NCBI GenBank assembly: GCA_021806125.1
Contig: JAJZYC010000023.1
Span: forward strand, 1-13,689
Origin: a bacterium
GTDB lineage: Bacteria > SZUA-79 > Acidulodesulfobacterales > Acidulodesulfobacteraceae
Direction of reading: 5' to 3'
Length of the DNA: 13,689 nucleotides
Part shown: one piece after another, positions 1-6,772 of the stretch
How positions within the stretch are numbered: the stretch's first letter is position 1
Layout: every line of letters begins with the position of its first letter
Position numbers and translations under genes: made by a program
The notes under the pieces: model-generated
What the model was told of the DNA's origin: nothing
Databases searched by the model: none
What the model saw: the letters and a program-made list of their open reading frames with translations, nothing else

Positions 1-831
1 ATGAAAAAAAATACCGCTGTGAATTATATAATAACTTTTTCTATAGGCTTGTTTTTAATTTTTGCCGGAATTCCGGTTCTTGCCGAAAATATTTCCGCAA
101 ATGCCGCTACTCTGAGAATAATGGCGGCGGATGCCCTTCCTAAGCCGATAACGGAGATAGGAAATATTTTTAAAAAAGAACATCCGGGGGTAAAAATAGA
201 TTACGACTTTCTGGGAGCGGGCGTTCTTAAGGGCGATATAGAGGAAGGTGCGCCCTGCGATATTTTTCTTTCCGCAAACGGAAAATTTCAGAGGGAACTT
301 AAAAATAAAGGGTTTTTAAAATCCTATAAGGTTTTCGCATACGATTATTTAGCGGCCGCAACGCCTTATAACAACCCTGCAGGAGTAACCTCTTCAAACC
401 TGATACAAAAACTTATGGATTCAAACGTTTCCCTCACTACTTCCAGCCCTCATGCCGACCCAGCAGGCGACTATACCTGGAAAATGTTCGGAATAATAAA
501 CAGGCGGTTTCCGGGAGCTTTCGGCAAAATAACCGGCCACGCAAACCATCTGCTCGACGCCGCTCTTGTTATGCCGGTGCTCGAAAGCGGAAACACGGAT
601 TTAGGAATACTTTATACTTCACAGCTTCTCGAGCTCAAAAGAAGCGGGGCTAAAATTAATATAATTCCTATTCCGAAAAAGTATAACACTAAAGCAAAGT
701 TTACGGCTTCGGTTTTAAATCAGTCTGAATATAAGTCTTTAAGCGGAGATTTCATAAAACTTCTTTTTTCTAAGAGAGGAAAAAATATATTAAAATATTG
801 GGGGTTTACTCCGGCGAATTTCTCAAAATAA
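1..831 (+). CDS. ModA-like periplasmic substrate-binding protein of an ABC importer (molybdate/tungstate class, substrate uncertain)
   Basis: The 276-residue product is a secreted solute-binding protein that should deliver an oxyanion to the permease encoded next. Residues 1-28 form a signal peptide: a lysine-rich start, a hydrophobic stretch from about 9 to 27, and a V-L-A cleavage site before E29. The mature part has the ModA layout: an opening strand near 38-46, E-E-G-A-P-C-D-I-F-L-S-A at 81-92 (matching the E-x-G-A-P-A-D-L-F-I-S-A block of ModA), and D-P-A-G-D-Y-T-W at 153-160. The serines that contact molybdate in E. coli ModA (in A-A-S-L and S-S-S-T-L) are not seen; A-A-D-A-L (42-46) and L-G-A-G-V-L (71-76) stand in their place. 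The ATG is at base 1, so the RBS and promoter are outside the window; the signal peptide supports this start. It is followed by a terminator and then by permease and ATPase genes. Family is fairly sure, ligand is not. Confidence 0.8.
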   Translation: MKKNTAVNYIITFSIGLFLIFAGIPVLAENISANAATLRIMAADALPKPITEIGNIFKKEHPGVKIDYDFLGAGVLKGDIEEGAPCDIFLSANGKFQRELKNKGFLKSYKVFAYDYLAAATPYNNPAGVTSSNLIQKLMDSNVSLTTSSPHADPAGDYTWKMFGIINRRFPGAFGKITGHANHLLDAALVMPVLESGNTDLGILYTSQLLELKRSGAKINIIPIPKKYNTKAKFTASVLNQSEYKSLSGDFIKLLFSKRGKNILKYWGFTPANFSK

Positions 832-856
832 AACAGATTAGGTTCCTCTCCTTATT

Positions 857-894
857 CCTCTCTTTTTGTAAATATCAAAAAGAGGGGATTTTTA
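857..894 (+). terminator. Intrinsic terminator after the binding-protein gene
   Basis: Two 12-nt arms (857-868 and 876-887) pair fully, with one G-U wobble, around a 7-nt loop. A T-rich tail (T5 at 889-893, then TATATTTA) follows. It lies 26 nt after the stop of the binding-protein gene and before the permease start at 971. It should end or thin transcription between them, so the binding protein can be made in excess over the membrane parts. Confidence 0.8.
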
Positions 895-970
895 TATTTA
901 AATAATATTTCCGATATTATAAAATGATTTATGTCCGATAAAAAATTTATATTTTATATAAGCATACAAT

Positions 971-1777
971 ATGCATTTAAATAAAAACATAATATTCGAT
1001 ATACTTGTTTATATTATTTCGTTCTTATTTTTTGCAACGCTGATAATTCTTCTTTCCGGCATATTTTTCCAGACCTCCGTTCATCTTTTTGCAAAAGAAC
1101 TAAAAGATGCCGGTCTCTGGAATTCTATTTTTTTAAGTTTTAAACTTTCTTTCATAGTAATATCCATAAATTTAATAATAGGAATTCCTATAGCCTACGT
1201 GTTGTCGTTTAAAGAAAGCAAAATTTCGTTTTTATTAGATATAATTTCGACGTTCCCTCTTACTACCTCCCCGCTAGTCATAGGTTTTGCGGTTCTAATA
1301 ACTATGGGTTCGCTTAATCCGGTAGGAAAATTTCTTATAGATAACGGAATAAAATTCGTATTCACGCCTCAGGGCATCGTTCTTGTCCAGCTTATTATAT
1401 CTTTTCCGTTTTTTGTAAATATAGTAAAAACGTCGTTCGATTCCATAAACAGAAAAATGCTGGATTTGAGCAAAACGCTGGGCGCATCTTCTTTCGACGT
1501 TCTTTTCAGAATTATAATTCCGGTTTCTTATAACGGAATTATCGCAGGACTTGCAATGAGCTGGTCAAGGTCTATCGGCGAGTATGCCGCAACACAGATG
1601 GTTTCGGGCGTTATTCCTAAAATAACCGAAACCGCTCCTATAGAAGTCTTCGTTAAAACAAGCTACGGCAACTATCCAGCCGCAGTTACTATTGCCGGCA
1701 TATTAATGCTTATATCGCTCTTTTTTCTTGGAATTTTTAAATACTTCAGCTATAAAATAAAAACAAAAATTATATAA
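971..1777 (+). CDS. ABC transporter permease, ModB/WtpB/CysT type
   Basis: This is a 268-residue inner-membrane protein with about six hydrophobic spans (near 10-32, 52-79, 87-112, 133-150, 184-208 and 235-260). The cytoplasmic EAA loop that docks on the ATPase is clear at about 164-186, with L-S-K-T-L-G-A-S at 166-173, followed by the G-E-Y-A-A-T stretch typical of ModB/CysT/WtpB permeases (usually G-E-F-G-A-T). F-P-L-T-T-S-P-L-V-I-G also fits the family. Length is normal. The start is an ATG with no clear Shine-Dalgarno, 83 nt after the hairpin of the preceding terminator, so it needs either read-through or its own promoter. The ATPase gene follows after 20 nt. The protein forms the channel for the oxyanion delivered by the upstream binding protein. 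Sulfate or tungstate transport cannot be excluded from sequence alone. Confidence 0.85.
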   Translation: MHLNKNIIFDILVYIISFLFFATLIILLSGIFFQTSVHLFAKELKDAGLWNSIFLSFKLSFIVISINLIIGIPIAYVLSFKESKISFLLDIISTFPLTTSPLVIGFAVLITMGSLNPVGKFLIDNGIKFVFTPQGIVLVQLIISFPFFVNIVKTSFDSINRKMLDLSKTLGASSFDVLFRIIIPVSYNGIIAGLAMSWSRSIGEYAATQMVSGVIPKITETAPIEVFVKTSYGNYPAAVTIAGILMLISLFFLGIFKYFSYKIKTKII

Positions 1778-1797
1778 AAAATTAACTGATATGAAAT

Positions 1798-2973
1798 ATG
1801 AAACTTCTGGAAATTAAAAATATAAGTAAAAGTTTTTCGAATAAGAAAGTTCTGGACGTTATAAATTTGGAAATCGAAAGCGGGGAAATTTCATCCATTT
1901 TCGGTTATTCCGGAGAGGGCAAAAGCACCGTATTGAAAATTATCTGCGGAATATTAAAGCAGGACGGCGGGGACGTTATTCTTAACGGAAAAAATATAAA
2001 TAATCTTGAATCCTGCGAAAGGCGCACGCCGCTCGTAATGGACGAACCGCTTCTGTTTCCTAATATGAATGTAATAGAAAATATAGAATTCGGCTTAAAA
2101 TTAAACCTCAGCAAAAGAAACTCAGATAACTACAACGGAAAAAATAAAAAATTATTTTATTCTCCGAAAGAAATAATGGAACTGCTGGGAATAACGGGGC
2201 TAGAAAAAAGATATCCAGGCGAAATAAGCATGGGGCAGGCTCAAAGAGTTTCTTTGGCAAGGGCTTTAATCGTCAACCCTGAAATTATACTTATGGATGA
2301 ACCTTTTTCCAATCTAGACATTATTTCAAAAACAAAGGTCAGAAAGCTAATTAAAGATATCAACCGCGAACTCAAAATTTCAATATTATTAGTAACCCAC
2401 GACATCGAAGACGTCGTTAATCTATCCGATAAAATGTTTATTTTAAATGACGGCAAAATTCAGGATTCCGGGCATCCGAAAGAAGTTTTAAAAAAACCAT
2501 CCTCAATAGATACGGCTTTTCTTCTCGGAACTGAAAATATATTAAACGGGATTATATCGGAAACGGACCGCCGCAATAATACAATAAAAATTAAGGTTAA
2601 GGATAGAAACGGCGATAAGGAAGCGGGCGTTATCATAGAAGCGGATTTTCAGGGAAATTTCGAGGCGGGCGAACAGGTTTTTTTAGCCGTAAGACCGGAA
2701 GAGATAATAATATTAAGAGAAGACAGAGATGTTTCTAAACCGGTAAGGGAAAACCGTTTTTCCGGAAAAATTATTTCGTCTATTTTTACTTCGAGGATGA
2801 TGGAAATATCTATAAAATCGGAGGAAAATCTGGAACTTAAAGTTTTAATACCTTTTCATGCTTATGAAGTTATGAACCTTTTCGAAGGAAAAACCGTTAA
2901 CGTATCTTTAAAAAAGTCTTCGATTCACCTTATAAAAAAGAAAAAAACCGTTAAGAACCCAGTTTTCACTTAA
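1798..2973 (+). CDS. ABC transporter ATP-binding protein with TOBE domain (ModC/WtpC type), Q-loop Gln replaced by Asp
   Basis: This 391-residue cytoplasmic ATPase powers the importer. Visible motifs are Walker A G-Y-S-G-E-G-K-S-T (36-44), signature I-S-M-G-Q (143-147, usually L-S-G-G-Q), Walker B I-I-L-M-D-E-P (163-169), D-loop S-N-L-D (171-174) and H-loop H201 in L-V-T-H-D. About 240-385 is a TOBE-type regulatory region with R-P-E-E-I and a V-S-L-K-K-S-S-I-H-L-I ending like molybdate/tungstate ATPases. The Q-loop is odd. Where relatives read V-F-Q-E-P-L-L-F-P this one reads V-M-D-E-P-L-L-F-P, putting Asp at residue 82 (bases 2041-2043). The reading frame is continuous through this point, so it is a substitution and not a frameshift. 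The gene starts 20 nt after the permease stop without an obvious RBS; an ATG at 1791 is out of frame. It is the last plus-strand gene before the convergent boundary. Confidence 0.88.
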   Translation: MKLLEIKNISKSFSNKKVLDVINLEIESGEISSIFGYSGEGKSTVLKIICGILKQDGGDVILNGKNINNLESCERRTPLVMDEPLLFPNMNVIENIEFGLKLNLSKRNSDNYNGKNKKLFYSPKEIMELLGITGLEKRYPGEISMGQAQRVSLARALIVNPEIILMDEPFSNLDIISKTKVRKLIKDINRELKISILLVTHDIEDVVNLSDKMFILNDGKIQDSGHPKEVLKKPSSIDTAFLLGTENILNGIISETDRRNNTIKIKVKDRNGDKEAGVIIEADFQGNFEAGEQVFLAVRPEEIIILREDRDVSKPVRENRFSGKIISSIFTSRMMEISIKSEENLELKVLIPFHAYEVMNLFEGKTVNVSLKKSSIHLIKKKKTVKNPVFT

Positions 2974-2995
2974 TTCTGCAATATAAAATATTTAA

Positions 2996-3118
2996 ATGTT
3001 TCTTTTTTACCTATATTCTGGATTCCTGCTTTCGCAGGAATGACAATATCTTAATTTAAACTTTTAACCCAACTGGCGTCATTCAGGCGAAAGCCGGAAT
3101 CTAGGAAAAAGATAACAT
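2996..3118. repeat. Imperfect inverted-repeat element with two internal hairpins (small MITE/REP-like repeat)
   Basis: The gap between the convergent ATPase and xseA genes holds two facing copies of one unit, left arm 2996-3044 and right arm 3078-3118, with 33 nt between. Read in the same sense, both arms run from atgtt-tcttttt through cct and gattcc to gaatgac. Each arm contains its own 20-bp hairpin. At 3022-3041 it is a perfect 8-bp stem with a TTTC loop; at 3081-3100 it is an 8-bp stem with one mismatch and a GAAA loop. The core (attcc, 10 nt, ggaat) recalls the widespread dRS3-like proteobacterial repeats. No open reading frame spans it. The T-runs lie on the wrong side of the hairpins for an intrinsic terminator, so a mobile or structural repeat is more likely, although it may still slow polymerase at this boundary. 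Confidence 0.7.
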
Positions 3119-3133
3119 ATCAAAGATTACGGT

Positions 3134-4528
3134 TTATTTCCCTGTCCGGAGTTGGACATCCGGTTCGGCTTCCAGGACTTTTGCCGATAAGCCGCCGTCG
3201 TTTAAAACTATTCTGATAATTTCGTTTTCTTTAACCTGCATGACCGATGAAACAACCTTTTTTTCTTCGGAAAAAACTATGCCGTAACCCCTTTTAAGAA
3301 CGTTATACGGGCTTAATGAATTCAATGCCTTGCATTCGGTTCCGACTCTGCTTTTATAATTAGCGATAGTTATTTCGGCCGCCCTTCTAAGCCTGCCGGA
3401 CAGTCCGTTTATATATAATTTACGCTCTTTAAAGACGTTTAACGGGCTTTTCAGCAAAAGTCTTTTATAAAGATGGGAAACATTCAGCTTCAATAAATTT
3501 ATCCGCCCTTCGGCTGAATTTTGAAGGCTTTCGGCGAGGTCGTAAACCCTGATTCTTTTATTTTGAATAATTCTTTTCGGAGAAACTTTTTCTATATTTT
3601 TAATTAAATTAGACAATTCGGCTTTTCTGTTTGAAATTAAATTAAGGGCGCCTATTTTCAACCTGTTTTTTAAGTTTTCCGAATGTTTTACTAATTCCGA
3701 TTTTACCGGAACAACCATTTCGGCGGCATTTGACGGCGTAGAAGCCCTTTTGTCTGCAACAAAGTCGGCGATGGTAAAATCCGTTTCGTGGCCTACGGCG
3801 CTGATTACCGGAATAGACGAATTATAAATGGCCCTCGCGGTAATTTCTTCGTTAAAAGCCCATAAATCCTCTATACTGCCCCCGCCTCTCCCGACTATAA
3901 TTACGTCTATTTTTTTCCGGGCCGCGGAGTATAAGTTTAAAAGTTCAACGGCATGCGCAATTTCGGACGCGCTGTTTTGCCCCTGAACGCTTGCATTTGC
4001 AAAAATTACAGATATATTTTCAAATCTTGTTTTTAATATCTTAACGATATCATGCAAAACCGCGCCGCTTTTAGAGGTAACTATGCCTATAGTTTCAGGC
4101 AGAAAAGGTATAGCCCTTTTGCGCGATTCGTCGAATAAGCCTTCCCGCCTGAGTTTTTCTTTCAGCCTCTCGAATAATATATAAAGTTCGCCGAAGCCCA
4201 GAGGTTCTATTTCCGATACTATAAAGCTGTATTCGCCCCTCGGCTCGTATAAATTTATTCTACCGTAAACGGTTACGGACAATCCGTCTTTTATATCGAA
4301 TTTTACTTTACTTAAGTCGCCCTTAAATATTATGCATTTTAATTTTGAGGATTCGTCTTTAAGGTCAAAATAATATCCTGAAGAATAATTTGTTTTTAAC
4401 CCGGATATTTCGCCTTTAACCCTTACGGAGTAAAAAGCATTTTCTATCGCCGCTTTTAGAATGCGCGAGAATTCCGAAACGGTCAAAATTACCTTATTCA
4501 AATCTTTTTCGCCCGTATCTTTATTCAT
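3134..4528 (-). CDS. xseA: Exodeoxyribonuclease VII large subunit
   Basis: This 464-residue cytoplasmic protein is the catalytic subunit of exonuclease VII, which degrades single-stranded DNA to oligonucleotides from both ends. It has an N-terminal OB-fold (about 12-110, with V-K-G-E-I-S-G and Y-Y-F-D-L-K-D) for single-stranded DNA binding. The catalytic region includes G-R-G-G-G-S (213-218), followed by I-E-D-L-W-A-F-N-E-E, and G-H-E-T-D-F-T-I-A-D-F (246-256) with D-K-R-A-S-T-P-S-N-A-A-E (259-270). A basic, probably coiled-coil middle and the usual L-K-R-G-Y-G-I-V block follow near the C-terminus. It is slightly longer than most relatives and looks intact. The start is an ATG 26 nt downstream of the exporter stop; a possible AAGGTA lies about 18 nt upstream of the ATG, which is far for an RBS. 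The small subunit gene xseB is not visible in the window. Confidence 0.96.
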   Translation of the reverse strand: MNKDTGEKDLNKVILTVSEFSRILKAAIENAFYSVRVKGEISGLKTNYSSGYYFDLKDESSKLKCIIFKGDLSKVKFDIKDGLSVTVYGRINLYEPRGEYSFIVSEIEPLGFGELYILFERLKEKLRREGLFDESRKRAIPFLPETIGIVTSKSGAVLHDIVKILKTRFENISVIFANASVQGQNSASEIAHAVELLNLYSAARKKIDVIIVGRGGGSIEDLWAFNEEITARAIYNSSIPVISAVGHETDFTIADFVADKRASTPSNAAEMVVPVKSELVKHSENLKNRLKIGALNLISNRKAELSNLIKNIEKVSPKRIIQNKRIRVYDLAESLQNSAEGRINLLKLNVSHLYKRLLLKSPLNVFKERKLYINGLSGRLRRAAEITIANYKSRVGTECKALNSLSPYNVLKRGYGIVFSEEKKVVSSVMQVKENEIIRIVLNDGGLSAKVLEAEPDVQLRTGK

Positions 4529-4554
4529 AGTTAATTATAATAATATACCTTATT

Positions 4555-6099
4555 CTATCTGTTATGTCTTTTATTTTTAATAAAAAAGGCAACCGCCGCT
4601 CCGACAAGCGTTATATAACCGAGTATAGCGAAGGAATCGCCGTAAGAAGCTACTGAAGCCTGCATTTGCACGATTTCGTCAAAAAAACCTAAGGCAGGAC
4701 TGGGGAAAATAGTTCCCGGCCTTAAATATGAGGCGGCTTTGCTCATCAAATCGCCGTTTATGAAATTTATTACGCCGTGATATGCGTAAGAATTATATTT
4801 AATATCTCTTGCATACTGGTTTAAGTGATAAACCTGCCTTACGACAAGTTCATTGCCTATAAAAGCTATCCCGAACGAAGCCCCTATCTGAAGCGATACC
4901 GGAATCAAACCGGAGGCTTCGGGAAGCATATCCCTTTTTACCGAATTCAGGGCGGCGCTCATTACCGGCGCATTAAGAAGCCCTATACCTATGCCTCTTA
5001 TCAACTGATTTACTACTATATCGTAAACGCTTGTATTTAAAGAAAGATTATCGAACATGAACATAGACGCCGCGACTATTAGCAGTCCGGCAAAAAGGGG
5101 ATATCTGGGTCCTATCCTGTCGGATATTTTTCCGGAAAAAGGCGATACCAGCGCCACCGCTACGGCGGTTGGAGCCATTAAAATTCCTGCGTTCATAGCA
5201 TCGTAATTAAGGACGTTTTCTATGAAAAGAGGAAGAAGAAACATAGCTCCGAAAATTCCTACCGCCCTAACCATATTGACTATAAATGCTATAACGAAAT
5301 TATAATTCTTAAAAATTTCCAGATTAAGAATAGGCGTTTCTACGAATAATTCTGCTACTAGAAAAAAAACAAACGAAAACCCGCTTATCACTTCGGACTG
5401 TATTATGACGGGCGCGTGCCAACCCAGTGTCTGCCCCTCGTTCAAAGCAAATAGCAACGAGGCCATAGACAACGCCATAAATAGAAACCCTAGCGCATCG
5501 AACTTTTTTGTATATTTTTCTATAGGTATATCATGCGTTAAAATTGCTATAGAGCCCAATATAGATATGATGCCGATAGGGACATTTACGTAAAATATCC
5601 ATCTCCAGTCAACATAATCGACGAGATATCCGCCGAGAGTCGGCCCTACCGCCGGAGCCACCATCGCGCCTATAGACCATATACCCATAGCCTCGCCCCT
5701 TTCATCGGGAGGAAACACTTCCGCAAGCAGGGTAAGACCGGTAGGCGTTAGTCCGGCGCCTCCTATAGCCTGTATTACTCGGAATATAACAAGGTCGGTG
5801 AAAGAAGGAGACAGTCCGCATAAAGCCGAGCCGATAACAAAAATGACGATAGATAATATAAACGGATATTTTATTCCCCATTTTCTTCTAATGTAAGCCA
5901 TAGGAAGTATAACGATAGAATAGGCAATAGTATAGGCTATCATTACCCATTCCACGTCGGTAACGTTAATTCCGAAATGGGACATCATCTTGGGAAGCCC
6001 GACCGTTACGATATTAACGTCGAGTATGGCCATAAACGACGATACTACGACAAGCGCAAGAACTATCCACTTGTAATTTTTGTGGGATTTTTCAACCAT
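4555..6099 (-). CDS. MFS drug exporter, DHA2 (EmrB/QacA) family, 14 spans
   Basis: This is a 514-residue inner-membrane protein that probably exports toxic or amphipathic compounds in exchange for protons. The family marks are clear: L-D-V-N-I-V-T-V-G-L-P (26-36, the L-D-x-x-I-V-x-V-A-L-P stretch of span 1), R-V-I-Q-A-I-G-G-A (107-115), E-R-G-E-A-M-G (133-139), the antiporter motif around A-V-G-P-T-L-G-G (150-157), and W-R-W-I-F-Y-V-N-V-P (165-174). Length and hydrophobic pattern fit 14 spans, with the usual larger periplasmic loop before the last span (about 405-480). It starts 14 nt after the stop of a TetR-type regulator on the same strand and ends 26 nt before xseA, so the three are likely one transcript. 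No EmrA-like adaptor or outer-membrane channel is in the window, so it may act alone or with partners elsewhere. The substrate cannot be read from sequence. Confidence 0.93.
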   Translation of the reverse strand: MVEKSHKNYKWIVLALVVVSSFMAILDVNIVTVGLPKMMSHFGINVTDVEWVMIAYTIAYSIVILPMAYIRRKWGIKYPFILSIVIFVIGSALCGLSPSFTDLVIFRVIQAIGGAGLTPTGLTLLAEVFPPDERGEAMGIWSIGAMVAPAVGPTLGGYLVDYVDWRWIFYVNVPIGIISILGSIAILTHDIPIEKYTKKFDALGFLFMALSMASLLFALNEGQTLGWHAPVIIQSEVISGFSFVFFLVAELFVETPILNLEIFKNYNFVIAFIVNMVRAVGIFGAMFLLPLFIENVLNYDAMNAGILMAPTAVAVALVSPFSGKISDRIGPRYPLFAGLLIVAASMFMFDNLSLNTSVYDIVVNQLIRGIGIGLLNAPVMSAALNSVKRDMLPEASGLIPVSLQIGASFGIAFIGNELVVRQVYHLNQYARDIKYNSYAYHGVINFINGDLMSKAASYLRPGTIFPSPALGFFDEIVQMQASVASYGDSFAILGYITLVGAAVAFFIKNKRHNR

Positions 6100-6113
6100 T
6101 TTCTTTAAAAGAA

Positions 6114-6719
6114 TTATTTAACGGATATGCCGTGCAGAAACAGATTTAGTATTTCTTCGGTATCTTTTTCTATCATCTCGGGAACAGGTTCGAATCTGTC
6201 GTTGAGGAAATTGTATATTGCGCCGGTCTTGATTAACGATACAAGCATATACCCGCCTTTTGCAGGATATAAATCGCTTCTGAACTCTCCGGAATCTATG
6301 CCCGATTTTATAATCTCTCCTATGAAATCGGTATATCTTTTTCTTCTTAAATTAAAAGATTCTTTCGATTTTTTTTTCAAAAACACGACGTTGACTTCGT
6401 CTAAAAAAATCGTTTTAAAAAAGTACCTGTTTTCATAAATATGGTTTATATTCTCGCCGATAAGAGCCTTTAACTTATTGATTCCGCCGCTCTCTTTCGC
6501 AACCCTGTTTTGTATTCTTTCGAACATTCTTTCGAAGCCGGAGGACAGGACTTTTTCTAAAAGTTCGTCTTTATCTTTAAAGTAAAGATAAACCGTTCCC
6601 TTGGCTATGCCGGCTTTCTGCGCCACCTTATCCATTGTCAAAGCCGAAAATCCGATTTCTTCTATCAGCTTTCTCGAGGACGATAAAATCAATTCGTATT
6701 TATCTATATTTTCTACCAT
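6114..6719 (-). CDS. TetR/AcrR-family transcriptional regulator, probable repressor of the adjacent exporter
   Basis: This 201-residue DNA-binding protein has a typical N-terminal TetR helix-turn-helix at about residues 27-46, with the hallmark M-D-K-V-A-Q-K-A-G-I-A-K-G-T-V-Y-L-Y-F. The rest is a helical ligand-binding and dimerisation domain with low conservation, so the inducer is unknown. The gene sits directly upstream of, and co-directional with, the DHA2 exporter, 14 nt apart. That is the standard arrangement for a local autoregulated repressor lifted by a substrate of the pump. The ATG at 6717-6719 leaves about ten residues before helix 1, as usual in the family. There is no Shine-Dalgarno sequence; instead a consensus -10 ends only 7 nt upstream, see the promoter entry. 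Repression of the pump is inferred from position and the palindrome. Confidence 0.92.
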   Translation of the reverse strand: MVENIDKYELILSSSRKLIEEIGFSALTMDKVAQKAGIAKGTVYLYFKDKDELLEKVLSSGFERMFERIQNRVAKESGGINKLKALIGENINHIYENRYFFKTIFLDEVNVVFLKKKSKESFNLRRKRYTDFIGEIIKSGIDSGEFRSDLYPAKGGYMLVSLIKTGAIYNFLNDRFEPVPEMIEKDTEEILNLFLHGISVK

Positions 6720-6726
6720 ATATATT

Positions 6727-6755
6727 ATTATAATGACTTAAAAGTCATAATACAA
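6727..6755 (-). promoter_or_regulatory. Probable tetR-exporter-xseA promoter giving a leaderless or near-leaderless transcript
   Basis: On the minus strand a perfect TATAAT (6727-6732) is preceded, after exactly 17 bp, by a weak -35 TTGTAT (6750-6755). Only 7 nt separate the -10 from the ATG at 6719, so transcription should start at or next to the A of the start codon. No ribosome-binding site is present, which agrees with leaderless translation. The spacer is filled by a palindrome (separate entry). Confidence 0.6.
6733..6748. promoter_or_regulatory. Probable TetR-family operator (7-2-7 palindrome) inside the promoter spacer
   Basis: ATGACTT-AA-AAGTCAT is a perfect inverted repeat with 7-bp arms and a 2-bp centre, and further pairing positions lie outside it. 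It covers almost the whole -35/-10 spacer, 14 nt upstream of the regulator start codon. A TetR dimer bound here would block RNA polymerase, so the regulator probably represses itself and the exporter. No T-run follows on the minus strand, so it does not look like a terminator for the preceding gene. Confidence 0.6.
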
Positions 6756-6772
6756 TAAAAAAATAATTTATT

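Noticed and set aside
962..974. GCAT-ACAAT-ATGC inverted repeat over the permease start codon
   Set aside because: Four-base arms are expected by chance, and it does not resemble known molybdate-responsive operators.
1178..1191. Perfect 14-bp palindrome ATAGGAATTCCTAT
   Set aside because: It lies inside the permease coding region, encodes an ordinary G-I-P-I stretch, and has no partner copies that I can see; chance in AT-rich codons is the simplest reading.
2996..3118. Inverted repeat read as a bidirectional intrinsic terminator
   Set aside because: The T-runs lie on the outer 5' sides of the hairpins in both directions, so no U-tract follows either hairpin. I kept it as a repeat element.
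6101..6113. TTCTTT-A-AAAGAA inverted repeat in the tetR-exporter gap
   Set aside because: Very short, pure A/T apart from one pair, and squeezed between a stop and a start 14 nt apart; no support as an operator or terminator.
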